A stretch of 64,000 bases of DNA from Couchioplanes caeruleus (lineage in GTDB: Bacteria; Actinomycetota; Actinomycetes; Mycobacteriales; Micromonosporaceae): the NCBI RefSeq assembly GCF_003751945.1, contig NZ_RJKL01000001.1, forward strand, positions 1,550,001-1,614,000. Reading direction: 5' to 3'. How positions within the stretch are numbered: the first letter of the stretch is position 1; each line of letters opens with the position of its first letter. Positions 17,275 to 24,835 of the stretch are shown here, piece by piece. The notes below the pieces were generated by a model. That model was given only the letters and a program-made list of their open reading frames with translations, was not told where the DNA came from and searched no databases. Both the position numbers and the translations under genes were made by a program.

Positions 17275-17983
17275 CTAGGCAGGTGGAGTCGTGCCGCGCG
17301 GGGAAAATTGAGCCTGCCATGCCAGGTAGATGCCGATCGAGCGGATCGCGAAGCGGTCTTCGACGTCGCACAGGACGTAACCCAGAGATTGATCGACGAA
17401 GGCGCTCAACGAAGAGATCGGATCCACGTAGGTCTTGACGTCCACCAGCGTGTCGCCCAGAACCAGGTCTCCGATCGCGAAGGCATCGTCGAATACCGGC
17501 CGTACGACGCGCGGAGGCCCGAACTCGATCAACATGGGCCGGCCTGTCGTGACATAGCTGTGCCACAACGCCTGCAGCGCCTGCTCGGTGTCGGGACGCA
17601 GACCTACGTCGCCGAACGTGGCTAGCCACTGCTGGTACGACTGTCGCCACAGCGCGGGATCCGGGTTTGCGTAGCCTGCGCATGACTGCGGAGTACTGGC
17701 ACAGCAACCGGACATCACGCACCAGGCCGGAGGTCGACGGCGGCGTCCACGACGCTGGTCGCCGCCATCGGCCAAGACCTGCGTCGCTTGCCTGCCCGGG
17801 ATCCAGATGCAGGCCGGCGGTGCGAAGGATGCGTTGGGCTTCATCGCGCGGAACCAGGTCGAGGACGTCGCCGTACGGGAGAGCCTCGGCCAGGTCGAAA
17901 CCGATGCACCACTCGATGGCACCGCCGATAGCAGCCCGCGCACCGGGGTCGACACCGGTCATGACCGGCTCGGCCGTGCTCAT
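17275..17983 (-). pseudogene. Frameshifted nuclease-like hypothetical protein
   Basis: The N-terminal part (ATG at 17983: GGAIEWCIGFDLAEALPYG...LVRDVRLLCQYSAVMRR) is in one frame. The C-terminal part (GYANPDPALWRQSYQQWLATFGD...DTLVDVKTYVDP...QSLGYVLCDVEDRFAIRSIGIYLA) is in another; the change falls at about 17640-17690. The segment D-LVLGDTLVDVKT followed by LGYVLxDxEDxxxIxxIGIY matches a widespread actinobacterial family whose D...D-x-K core looks like a PD-(D/E)XK nuclease site. The gene is either decayed or carries a sequence error. It ends shortly after the core, earlier than relatives I recall. Confidence 0.55.
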
Positions 17984-18031
17984 TTGCCCGGGGCGCGGCG
18001 AGGGTGTCAGGAGATGGCGGGCGACGAGACG

Positions 18032-18130
18032 TCAGACGGTGACCGGCATGAAGATGTTGAACAGCAGCCAGGCGGCGCTGAACAGCAGAAGAAGCGCGGT
18101 GGCCATCAGGAGCCAGTTGGTGAACCGCAT
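18032..18130 (-). CDS. 32-residue single-span membrane protein
   Basis: The peptide MRFTNWLLMATALLLLFSAAWLLFNIFMPVTV is one hydrophobic helix with a basic N-terminus. The start is supported by AGGAGG seven bases before the ATG at 18130. A longer start at 18232 is possible but lacks a ribosome-binding site. Small stand-alone transmembrane peptides of this type often act as subunits or regulators of membrane complexes; no partner is evident. It lies upstream of the decayed nuclease gene on the same strand. Confidence 0.5.
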   Translation of the reverse strand: MRFTNWLLMATALLLLFSAAWLLFNIFMPVTV

Positions 18131-18268
18131 GGGCGGCCTCCTGCAGGCATCGCGGGTAGCGGACTGTTCGTGACCCCACCAATATCGTGGATCACTGAAC
18201 CTCGGCACCCACGCTAGGCCCGGTATGTGCAACGAACCGTCAAGCCCAGTGCAGAGGACTCTTCAGCT

Positions 18269-18314
18269 TCGGACATGAGATTGACAGTTCAGCGTCGGAC
18301 ATGAGATTGACAGT
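18269..18314. repeat. Two exact 20-bp direct repeats
   Basis: TCGGACATGAGATTGACAGT occurs at 18269-18288 and 18295-18314, 26 bp apart. On the minus strand each reads ACTGTCAATCTCATGTCCGA. They may be recognition sites of a regulator or leftover insertion-sequence ends; neither is shown by the sequence alone. Confidence 0.8.
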
Positions 18315-18394
18315 CGGCGATGGTCATGCCTCTCGCGCCGGGGCCGGGCGCGGCTGCCGGGTGGCGTCTCCTCGCAGTCTGGCCGAGGGGGTGA

Positions 18395-18408
18395 AATGTA
18401 TTTACATT
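18395..18408. promoter_or_regulatory. AATGTA-TT-TACATT palindrome, possible operator
   Basis: A perfect 6-bp inverted repeat with a 2-bp spacer lies 74 bp before the response-regulator start. It is unusually AT-rich for this genome. It could be the autoregulatory site of the response regulator or the site of a Fur/Zur-like metal regulator. Confidence 0.45.
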
Positions 18409-18481
18409 CATCACAGAAACGTTGGCTAGACTTCCCACCGCTGGTGGAACGCCGTCCTGTTTCGGGGGAGTTGGGACTACG

Positions 18482-19165
18482 TTGCGCATTCTTGTGGCTG
18501 AGGACGACGAGCACGTTGCAGACGCGCTGGCCGACGCACTGCGCCAACACGGCCACACCGTCTTGTGGAAGGCCGACGGCGGTGCAGCGGTGGAGGCTGC
18601 GGGGGAGACCGATTTCGTCCTGCTCGATCTGGGTCTTCCGGATCTCGACGGCTATGAGGTGTGCCGCCGGATCCGGGCCACATCGACGATCCCGATCATC
18701 GCGCTGACAGCGCGATCAGAGGAGATCGACCGGGTCATGCTCCTGCAAGCGGGCGCCGACGACTACGTCGTGAAGCCCTACGGCTTCCGCGAACTGCTGG
18801 CCCGGATCGAGGCGGTGATGCGGCGCACCACCCAAGCCGTCGTTCCCACAGCCTCTCCAGCGGGGGATCCTCCGCTGGAGATAGGAGCCCTCAGCATCGA
18901 CATCCGGGTACGCAAGACCTCCGTGGCGGGCCGGCCACTGTCGCTGACTGCCAAGGAGTTCGACCTGCTAGCCCTTTTGGCAGCTGAACGCGGCGCGGTG
19001 CTCACCAGGGAGCACATCATCGAGCAGGTCTGGGACGAGAACTGGTTCGGCTCGACTCGGACCCTCGACGTCCACGTGGGGACCTTGCGAACCAAACTCG
19101 GCGACAAACGATGGATCGAGACCGTTCGTGGTGTCGGCTTCCGGCTGACCGACCCGCGCGGCTGA
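18482..19165 (+). CDS. OmpR/PhoB-type response regulator
   Basis: 227 residues from the TTG at 18482, preceded by GGGGGAG. The receiver domain shows acidic pair LVAEDDEHV, phosphoacceptor Asp in DFVLLDLGLPDLDGYE, the switch Thr in ALTARSEE and Lys in VVKPYGFREL. The C-terminal winged helix (LSLTAKEFDLLALLAAERGAVLTREHIIEQVWDENWFGSTRTLDVHVGTLRTKLGDKRWIETVRGVGFRL) is OmpR-type. It is followed 13 bp later by its sensor kinase. Given its position it may control the transporter block starting at 21102, although a 390-bp gap with its own promoter intervenes. Confidence 0.93.
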   Translation: MRILVAEDDEHVADALADALRQHGHTVLWKADGGAAVEAAGETDFVLLDLGLPDLDGYEVCRRIRATSTIPIIALTARSEEIDRVMLLQAGADDYVVKPYGFRELLARIEAVMRRTTQAVVPTASPAGDPPLEIGALSIDIRVRKTSVAGRPLSLTAKEFDLLALLAAERGAVLTREHIIEQVWDENWFGSTRTLDVHVGTLRTKLGDKRWIETVRGVGFRLTDPRG

Positions 19166-19178
19166 GGAAGGGTGACCT

Positions 19179-20711
19179 GTGCAGAAGAAGCTACTTCTCA
19201 CCTACCTCACCGTCACCGCCGTCATCCTGCTGATGCTGGAGGTCCCTCTCGCCCTCAGCTACTCAATGAACGCCTACCACAAACTGGCCAACACGCAGGC
19301 ACGCGACACCCGTGAACTGGCCGCCGAAGCCAGAGCGGTCTTGGAGGACGAGACTAGGGCGGCGGCCTTCGAAGAGCGACTGCGGCGTTTCGAAGCCAAC
19401 CGTCAGACCACGGTCATCCTCGTCGATGTCAAGGGCAGAGTGGCCGCGGCATCGCACGCCGACGTCGACGGCACCGCCGCCGCGCTGCACTCATCACTGG
19501 CGCAGGCGTTGCAGGGCAGGAGCGCCGGCCCGTCCCAGCATGCCCGGCACGCCCTGTGGCCGGGGGACGTCATCATCGCCGAGCCCGTCCTCGAAGGCGA
19601 CGATGTGATCGGCGCCCTGGGTTCCGTCGCCTCAGGCACGGCCGTACAACAGGATGTGGTCAGGCACGCCCTGCTGCTGCTCGGCGCAGCGGTCCTGGCG
19701 CTGGCCGCGGTCGGTTTGGCCAGCGTGCCGCTGTCCCGCTGGCTGTTACGGCCCATCCGACAGTTCGACCATACCGTGCGTTCCATCCTCGACGGTGCGT
19801 ATGACGTGCGCGTCCGATGCGCAGGCGGCCCACCGGAAATGCAAGGACTGGTCGACGGGTTCAACCGGATGGCTGACCATCTCGTCACTCTGCTGGAGAC
19901 GCAGCGGGCCTTCGTCGCCGACGCCTCCCACCAGATGCGCAACCCGCTGACCGCGTTGCGGCTGCGAGTCGAGACTCTCGAATCGGGAGTCCGGCCGGAG
20001 TCCAGGAAACGACTCCAGCAGGCGCTAGCGGAGATCGAACGTCTCTCCATGCTGCTGGATCAACTCCTGCGGCTGGCCCGGGCCGAAGGCCGGGACCAGT
20101 CCGTGACACCGGTGAACGTGGCGGAGGTCATCACGACCAGAGTGGACGCCTGGGAGCAGGCCGCGGCCCGCAAACGTGTCACATTGTTGGCGCCCGATCC
20201 GGACGGGACCGTCTCGGCGTGCGTGCCCGGCCATCTCGAGCAGATTCTCGACGTCCTCATCGACAACGCGATCCATGCGTCCGCCGCGAACGCGTCGATA
20301 ACCGTACGTCACAAGGCTGCCGGGGCATATGCGCAGATCCAGGTGATCGACGAGGGCCCCGGCATGTCGGCGGAAGACTGCCAGCGCGCGCTCGGCCGGT
20401 TCTGGCGGGGCAGCAACTCCGCCAAACGGGAGGGATCCGGTCTGGGACTGGCGATCGCCGACACCCTCGCCAAGGCCAACGGCGGATCGCTACGCCTTCT
20501 GCCGGTGACCCCGCGTGGCACCGAGGCCCGGGTGGAGATGCCGCTCTGCCCCGGGACCGCTCCAGCGACCGAGGTCCGTGTGCTCGTGCCTGCGTGCCCT
20601 CGGGCTGCCGTGAACGGAAGATCGCCGGCCGAGCAACACACTGCCACCCTCCACGGGCAGCTTGCGGGTGCATCTGCGGCAACGCCGGCCGGTGAGAGGC
20701 AACCCGCCTGA
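19179..20711 (+). CDS. Sensor histidine kinase (HAMP, HisKA, HATPase_c)
   Basis: 510 residues. TM1 is about residues 7-29; an extracytoplasmic region of about 130 residues precedes TM2 (LLLLGAAVLALAAVGLASVPL) and a HAMP linker (RPIRQFDHTVRSILDGAYDVRV). The phosphoacceptor His is in FVADASHQMRNPLTALRLRVE near residue 250. The N box is ILDVLIDNAIHASA, G1 is DEGPGMS and G2 is GSGLGLAIADTLAKANGG. The external domain shows no recognisable fold. The tail after the kinase core is about 55 residues, low in complexity. It pairs with the upstream response regulator. Confidence 0.92.
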   Translation: MQKKLLLTYLTVTAVILLMLEVPLALSYSMNAYHKLANTQARDTRELAAEARAVLEDETRAAAFEERLRRFEANRQTTVILVDVKGRVAAASHADVDGTAAALHSSLAQALQGRSAGPSQHARHALWPGDVIIAEPVLEGDDVIGALGSVASGTAVQQDVVRHALLLLGAAVLALAAVGLASVPLSRWLLRPIRQFDHTVRSILDGAYDVRVRCAGGPPEMQGLVDGFNRMADHLVTLLETQRAFVADASHQMRNPLTALRLRVETLESGVRPESRKRLQQALAEIERLSMLLDQLLRLARAEGRDQSVTPVNVAEVITTRVDAWEQAAARKRVTLLAPDPDGTVSACVPGHLEQILDVLIDNAIHASAANASITVRHKAAGAYAQIQVIDEGPGMSAEDCQRALGRFWRGSNSAKREGSGLGLAIADTLAKANGGSLRLLPVTPRGTEARVEMPLCPGTAPATEVRVLVPACPRAAVNGRSPAEQHTATLHGQLAGASAATPAGERQPA

Positions 20712-20766
20712 CCACAGCGGCACGGCGGGGCGGGCCGTCGTGCGGCACTCGATGAGGCCGCACATG

Positions 20767-20798
20767 CGTGTCGCCATGAACTCGTGTCGCCATGAACT
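20767..20798. repeat. 16-bp tandem duplication
   Basis: CGTGTCGCCATGAACT is present twice back to back (20767-20782 and 20783-20798). The exact copy points to a recent slippage or duplication event. Confidence 0.85.
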
Positions 20799-21061
20799 CC
20801 GAGGGGCCGGCGGTGGCGCTCATCGCCGCCGACCGATCATCCTCGTGGGCAATGCCTCCTTCCCTGGCGGCCGGAGCCGTGCATCGAGCACATACCGCGG
20901 GCTCCCACTGTGCGCCGATGGACAACGAACCACCTGCGATTTGTTCCGCTACTCCTGCTCATCCTTCGGTTCCGTGGGCCGCTGGTCCGGCCCTTGTCGG
21001 GCTCTTGCCCCGCCCTTGACGTTCTGCTGCACATCCCCTGATCTGCGCCTCGATACGGTCG

Positions 21062-21090
21062 TTGACGTTCCGGCAACAAGTCGATACACG
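21062..21090 (+). promoter_or_regulatory. Putative promoter of the ThiF/MoaD/ModABC run
   Basis: TTGACG (21062-21067) is followed after 17 bp by TACACG (21085-21090), a fair match to housekeeping -35 and -10 hexamers. The transcript would start almost at the ATG at 21102 or 21108, leaving little or no leader. Confidence 0.45.
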
Positions 21091-21101
21091 ACACGCGGGG
21101 G

Positions 21102-21884
21102 ATGAGGATGACGCTTCAGGCGCCAGACTTCACTCAATTCCAGCTCGATCGCTACTCACGCCAGCTGCGCCTGGACGGCTTCGGCCTGGAGGGCCAGCGC
21201 CGGCTCCGCGACGCCCACGTCGCCATCTCACGTGGCGGCGGCGTCGGAGGCACGGTCGCTTCGCACCTCGCCATGGCAGGCGTAGGCCGCCTCACCCTGG
21301 CACACGGAGGCGAGATCGTTCCCGAGTACCTCAACAGGATGCTGCTCGCCAACCCCCGGGACATCGGACGCCCGTGCGTGGACGCGTTCGCTGACAGCCT
21401 TGCCCGTATCAATCCCGATGTCGAGGTGACCACCTATCCGGAATACGTCACCGACGACAACGCCCTGCGGATCGTGCGCGACGCCGATCTCATCGCCGAC
21501 GGCGCGCCGCTCTTCGAGGAGCGCTACGCCCTCAACAAGGCCGCGGTCGAACTGCGACGCCCGCTCGTCTCCGGGGCGATGTACGACACCGAGGGCTACA
21601 TCACCACCGTGCTGCCCGGCCGCACGCCGTGCCTGTCGTGCATCTACCCGACCAAGCCACCGTACTGGACCGACATCAAGGTCTTCCCGGCCATGAGCCC
21701 GGGACCCGGACTCGTCGGCGCCGTCATGGCCATGGAGGTGATCAAGGTGCTCACCGGGTTCGCCGAACCGCTGAACAACCAACTGATGTTCTTCGACCTG
21801 CGTTCCAACATGACCCGCCTGCTCAAGGTGGCCCGCCGACCGGACTGCACCGTCTGTAGCCATCTCGACAACAACGACTGTTGA
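21102..21884 (+). CDS. Divergent ThiF/MoeB/HesA-family E1-like adenylyltransferase
   Basis: 260 residues. The order of motifs matches MoeB/HesA: RYSRQLRLDGFGLEGQRRLRDA, nucleotide loop RGGGVGGTVASHLAMAGVGRLTLAHGG, LNRMLL, DLIADGAPLFEERYALNKAAV, RPLVSGAMYDTEGYITTV, and a zinc site made of CLSC and CTVC. There are departures: the first Gly of GxGGxG is Arg, and the Asp that normally ends the second strand (VDxD) is replaced in AHGG, so ATP-Mg binding may differ. It probably activates the C-terminal GG of the carrier encoded next door. First gene of a run with short gaps or overlaps through 29511. Confidence 0.85.
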   Translation: MRMTLQAPDFTQFQLDRYSRQLRLDGFGLEGQRRLRDAHVAISRGGGVGGTVASHLAMAGVGRLTLAHGGEIVPEYLNRMLLANPRDIGRPCVDAFADSLARINPDVEVTTYPEYVTDDNALRIVRDADLIADGAPLFEERYALNKAAVELRRPLVSGAMYDTEGYITTVLPGRTPCLSCIYPTKPPYWTDIKVFPAMSPGPGLVGAVMAMEVIKVLTGFAEPLNNQLMFFDLRSNMTRLLKVARRPDCTVCSHLDNNDC

Positions 21885-21895
21885 GGGAGAGCCTC

Positions 21896-22168
21896 ATGCC
21901 GAAGATCTTCGTTCCCACCATCATGCGCAAACACACCGCGAACCAGTCCGCCGTCGAGGTGGCCGGCAGCACCGTCTCCGAGGCGATCGACAACCTCCTC
22001 GTCAGCTACCCCACGGTTGGCGAACTGCTGCGCGGCAGCGACGGCAGGCTGCGCGCGTACCTCAATGTCTTCGTCAACGGCGACGACATCCGCGGGCTCG
22101 ACGGGGAACAGACCGGCCTGACCGAGAAGGACGAGGTCCTCGTTCTCCCCGCCATGGCCGGCGGCTGA
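21896..22168 (+). CDS. MoaD/ThiS-family ubiquitin-like sulfur carrier
   Basis: 90 residues ending in AMAGG, the di-glycine tail that is adenylated and thiocarboxylated by E1-like enzymes. The beta-grasp pattern IFVPTIMRK...VEVAGSTVSEAIDNLLVSYPTV...LNVFVNGDDIRGLDGEQTGLTEKDEVLVLPAMAGG matches MoaD-like and CysO-like carriers. A GGGAG precedes the ATG at 21896. Its neighbour is the E1-like enzyme; no MoaE, thiazole-synthase or cysteine-synthase partner is in the window, so the final sulfur acceptor is unknown. A molybdenum- or tungsten-cofactor role is suggested by the ModABC genes that follow. Confidence 0.88.
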   Translation: MPKIFVPTIMRKHTANQSAVEVAGSTVSEAIDNLLVSYPTVGELLRGSDGRLRAYLNVFVNGDDIRGLDGEQTGLTEKDEVLVLPAMAGG

Positions 22169-22173
22169 CCCTG

Positions 22174-22953
22174 ATGGCACGACAGTGGCTCGCCAGGGCC
22201 GTCATTTGTGCCGCGACGGCTCTGGCGGTAACCGGATGCGGCAACGCACACGGCGCCGCACAGAGCGGACACGGACAGAAGACGGTCACCGTCTTCGCCG
22301 CATCATCGCTCAGCGGCGCCCTGGAAGAAGCGAAACGCGAATTCGCTGCGGTACACCCGGGACTGCATATTCGGCTCAACGTGGGCGGCTCCTCCACCCT
22401 GGTCACGCAGTTGAAAAACGGCGCCCCGGCAGACCTGTTCGCCTCCGCCGACGAACCGACCATGGACAAGGCGGTGGAGGCAGGCCTGACCGTCGGCTCC
22501 GTCCAGCACTTCGCCGGCAACGTTCTGAGCATCCTCGTCCAGAAGGGCAACCCCCATAAGATCAACGGGCTGGTGGACCTGAGCCGCGAGGATCTGACGG
22601 TCTCGCTGTGCGGGCCGCAGGTCCCCGCCGGGCGCTACGCACGGCAGGCACTGGAGCGAGCGAAGGTTCCCGTGCCCAGGGGCGGTGAGGAACTCGACGT
22701 CAAGCAGGTCGTCAGCCGCGTGACTCTCGGCGAGGCGGACGCCGGCATCGTCTACGCCACCGACGCCAAGTCGGTGGCCGGTAAGGCGGACGAGGTCACC
22801 ATTGCCGACGATCAGAACATCGTCGCCCGCTACCCGGCGAGTGTCCTCAACACAGGGGACAACCCCGCCGGCGCCAAGATGTTCCTCGACTACCTGCTCT
22901 CCGCCGACGGCAAGAAGATCCTGCAGAAACACGGCTTCCAGGAGCCGCGATGA
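22174..22953 (+). CDS. modA: Molybdate/tungstate-type ABC transporter substrate-binding lipoprotein
   Basis: 259 residues. Lipoprotein signal with lipobox AVTGC. The mature protein starts TVTVFAASSLSGALEEAKREF, then LNVGGSSTLVTQLKNGAPADLFASADEPTMDKAVEAG, and later GEADAGIVYATDA. The Ser residues of AASSL and GSS, the ADLFASAD motif and the VYATDA segment form the oxyanion pocket in ModA proteins. It could bind molybdate or tungstate; the ligand cannot be decided by reading. First of modABC, overlapping modB by 4 bp. Confidence 0.9.
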   Translation: MARQWLARAVICAATALAVTGCGNAHGAAQSGHGQKTVTVFAASSLSGALEEAKREFAAVHPGLHIRLNVGGSSTLVTQLKNGAPADLFASADEPTMDKAVEAGLTVGSVQHFAGNVLSILVQKGNPHKINGLVDLSREDLTVSLCGPQVPAGRYARQALERAKVPVPRGGEELDVKQVVSRVTLGEADAGIVYATDAKSVAGKADEVTIADDQNIVARYPASVLNTGDNPAGAKMFLDYLLSADGKKILQKHGFQEPR

Positions 22954-23786
22954 CGGCCGCGGTATCCCACCCGGTCGCCACGCCGCCGCCACCGCGAGCC
23001 CGCCGCTCGCGGTGGCTGGCGGTGACGGTCACACTGCTCGGCGGCATGGGGCTGATGCTGTTCGCCGCCCCCCTGGCGTCCCTGCTCCTGCGTGTCCCGT
23101 GGGCTGAAGCCGCCTCACAGCTGTGGTCCCGGCAGGCTCGCGATGCCCTGCAGGTCTCCTTGCTGTGCTCGGTGTGCGCGACAGCGCTGTGCCTGATCCT
23201 GGGGCTTCCGGTGGCATGGATCCTGACGCGCACCCAACTGCCGGGCCGTTCGATCCTGCGCGCCATCACCACGCTTCCGGTGGTGCTCCCGCCGGTCGTC
23301 GGCGGCGTGGCGCTGCTGCTGGCGTTCGGGCGCGAGGGCGTCTTCGGGAGTTTCCTCGACGACGCGTTCGGCATCCGGCTCGCGTTCTCCACCTACGGCG
23401 TGATCCTCGCCGAGACGTTCGTGGCGATGCCCTTCCTCGTGCTGACGGTGTGCGGTGCGCTGCAGTCCGCGGACCGCCATCTGGAGGAAGCGGCCCGCAC
23501 CCTCGGCGCGAGCCCGTGGACGGTGTTCCGGCGGATCACCCTGCCGCAGATCCGCCCCTCCCTGCTGTCGGGGGCGGTCCTGTGCTGGGCCCGCGCCCTG
23601 GGCGAGTTCGGCGCCACCATCACCTTCGCCGGCAACCTTCCGGGCACCACCCAGACCCTGCCGCTGGCGGTCTACGTAGCCCTGGAACAGAGCCCCGAAG
23701 CGGCGGTCGTCCTCAGCCTGCTGCTGGTGGCGGTGTCGTTGAGCATCCTGATCGGCCTGCGCAAACAGTGGGCCGGTGGGCTATGA
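22950..23786 (+). CDS. modB: Molybdate-type ABC transporter permease
   Basis: 278 residues with about six membrane spans. The coupling-helix motif EEAARTLGASPWTVFRRITLPQIRPSLLSGAVLCWARALGEFGATITFAGNLPGTTQTLPLAVY is the EAA loop followed by the region diagnostic of ModB (ARALGEFGAT, G...TTQTLP). An unusually Pro/Arg-rich cytoplasmic N-terminus precedes TM1. Start and stop codons overlap with modA and modC (ATGA), so the three genes are translationally coupled. Confidence 0.92.
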   Translation: MTAAVSHPVATPPPPRARRSRWLAVTVTLLGGMGLMLFAAPLASLLLRVPWAEAASQLWSRQARDALQVSLLCSVCATALCLILGLPVAWILTRTQLPGRSILRAITTLPVVLPPVVGGVALLLAFGREGVFGSFLDDAFGIRLAFSTYGVILAETFVAMPFLVLTVCGALQSADRHLEEAARTLGASPWTVFRRITLPQIRPSLLSGAVLCWARALGEFGATITFAGNLPGTTQTLPLAVYVALEQSPEAAVVLSLLLVAVSLSILIGLRKQWAGGL

Positions 23787-24835
23787 CCCTCTCCGCACAG
23801 ATGCAGCTGGTGAACGGAACCTTCGGCCTCGACGTCGACATCGAGGTCGCCGACCGGGAGACCGTCGCCGTCCTCGGACCCAACGGAGCCGGCAAAAGCA
23901 CCCTGCTGCGCGCCCTGGCCGGTCTGCACCGCCTCGACTCGGGGCGGCTCACCCTCAACGGCCGGGTGCTCGACGACCCCGCCGCCGGGTCGTTCGTGCC
24001 ACCCGAATGCCGTCCCGTCGGCGTGGTCTTTCAGAACCTGCGCCTCTTCCCCAGCCTCAGCGCCGTCGACAACGTCGCTTTCGGGCTGCGCTGCCGGGGA
24101 CTTGCCCGCCGGGAAGCGACCCGGCAGGCCGCTGCATGGCTGGACCGGGTCGGTCTGGCCGACCGTGCCGCCGCACGACCCGCCGAACTGTCCGGCGGTC
24201 AGGCACAGCGCGTCGCCATGGCCAGGGCCCTGGCGGTGGCGCCGGAGATGCTGCTGCTCGACGAGCCGCTGTCCGCGCTCGACGTCGGCATGCGCGCCGA
24301 GATGCGCCGCGATCTGCAACGGGCGCTGGAGTCCTTCCCCGGTGTACGCCTGGTGGTGACCCACGACCCCACCGAAGCCTTCACCCTCGGCGACCGGCTG
24401 ATCATCCTGCAGGAGGGTCGCGTGGTGCAGACCGGAACCCCTGCCGAGGTGACCGCCCGCCCGCGCTCGCAGTACGTCGCCCAGTTCGTCGGCATCAACC
24501 TGCTGCGGGGCTGGGCCGAGCGCGGTCGGCTGACCGTGGAAGGCGGCTTCGAACTGGTAGTGCCCGAAACCGCGCACGGCGAGGTGTGGGCAGGCATCAG
24601 GCCCCGCTCGGTGGCCCTGCACCGCGAACGCCCCGACGGATCGCCGCGTAACACGTGGCCGTGCCGCATCGAGAGCCTCGACGTCGAACGCGAGGTGCTG
24701 CGCGTCGTCCTCGCGGGCAAACCGTCGCTGGTCGCCGAGGTGACGGCCGAGGCTTTCGCCGATCTCGCGCTGCGCATCGGAGACCGGGTCTGGGCCTCCC
24801 TGAAGGCCACCGAGATCGAGGTGTTCCCGGCATGA
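23783..24835 (+). CDS. modC: Molybdate-type ABC transporter ATP-binding protein
   Basis: 350 residues from the ATG at 23783 that overlaps the modB stop. Walker A is GPNGAGKST near residue 33, signature LSGGQAQR, Walker B MLLLDEPLSALD and switch His VVTHDPTEA. The C-terminal part (from about residue 230; GEVWAGIRPRSVALHRERPDGSPRNTWPCRIESLDVE) is a shortened TOBE/MOP-like oxyanion-sensing domain. It energises the ModB permease. It overlaps the CHR transporter gene by 4 bp. Confidence 0.92.
   Translation: MTLSAQMQLVNGTFGLDVDIEVADRETVAVLGPNGAGKSTLLRALAGLHRLDSGRLTLNGRVLDDPAAGSFVPPECRPVGVVFQNLRLFPSLSAVDNVAFGLRCRGLARREATRQAAAWLDRVGLADRAAARPAELSGGQAQRVAMARALAVAPEMLLLDEPLSALDVGMRAEMRRDLQRALESFPGVRLVVTHDPTEAFTLGDRLIILQEGRVVQTGTPAEVTARPRSQYVAQFVGINLLRGWAERGRLTVEGGFELVVPETAHGEVWAGIRPRSVALHRERPDGSPRNTWPCRIESLDVEREVLRVVLAGKPSLVAEVTAEAFADLALRIGDRVWASLKATEIEVFPA

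Larger units (their letters stand above)
18131..18481. other. Intergenic region upstream of the two-component system
   Basis: No gene is supported here. It holds a 20-bp direct repeat (18269-18314) and a 14-bp palindrome (18395-18408). The local base composition is more AT-rich than the neighbourhood, consistent with promoter sequence or the end of a mobile element. Confidence 0.5.
20712..21101. other. 390-bp intergenic region
   Basis: No coding signal stands out in any frame. The region contains a 16-bp tandem duplication (20767-20798) and, at its right end, a promoter-like sequence for the ThiF-family gene. It separates the two-component genes from the transporter run, so the two are probably separate transcripts. 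Confidence 0.5.

Noticed and set aside
16043..18314. Complete actinomycete integrative element (pSAM2-like)
   Set aside because: No integrase, excisionase or FtsK-like transfer gene and no att repeats next to a tRNA are present; only fragments remain.
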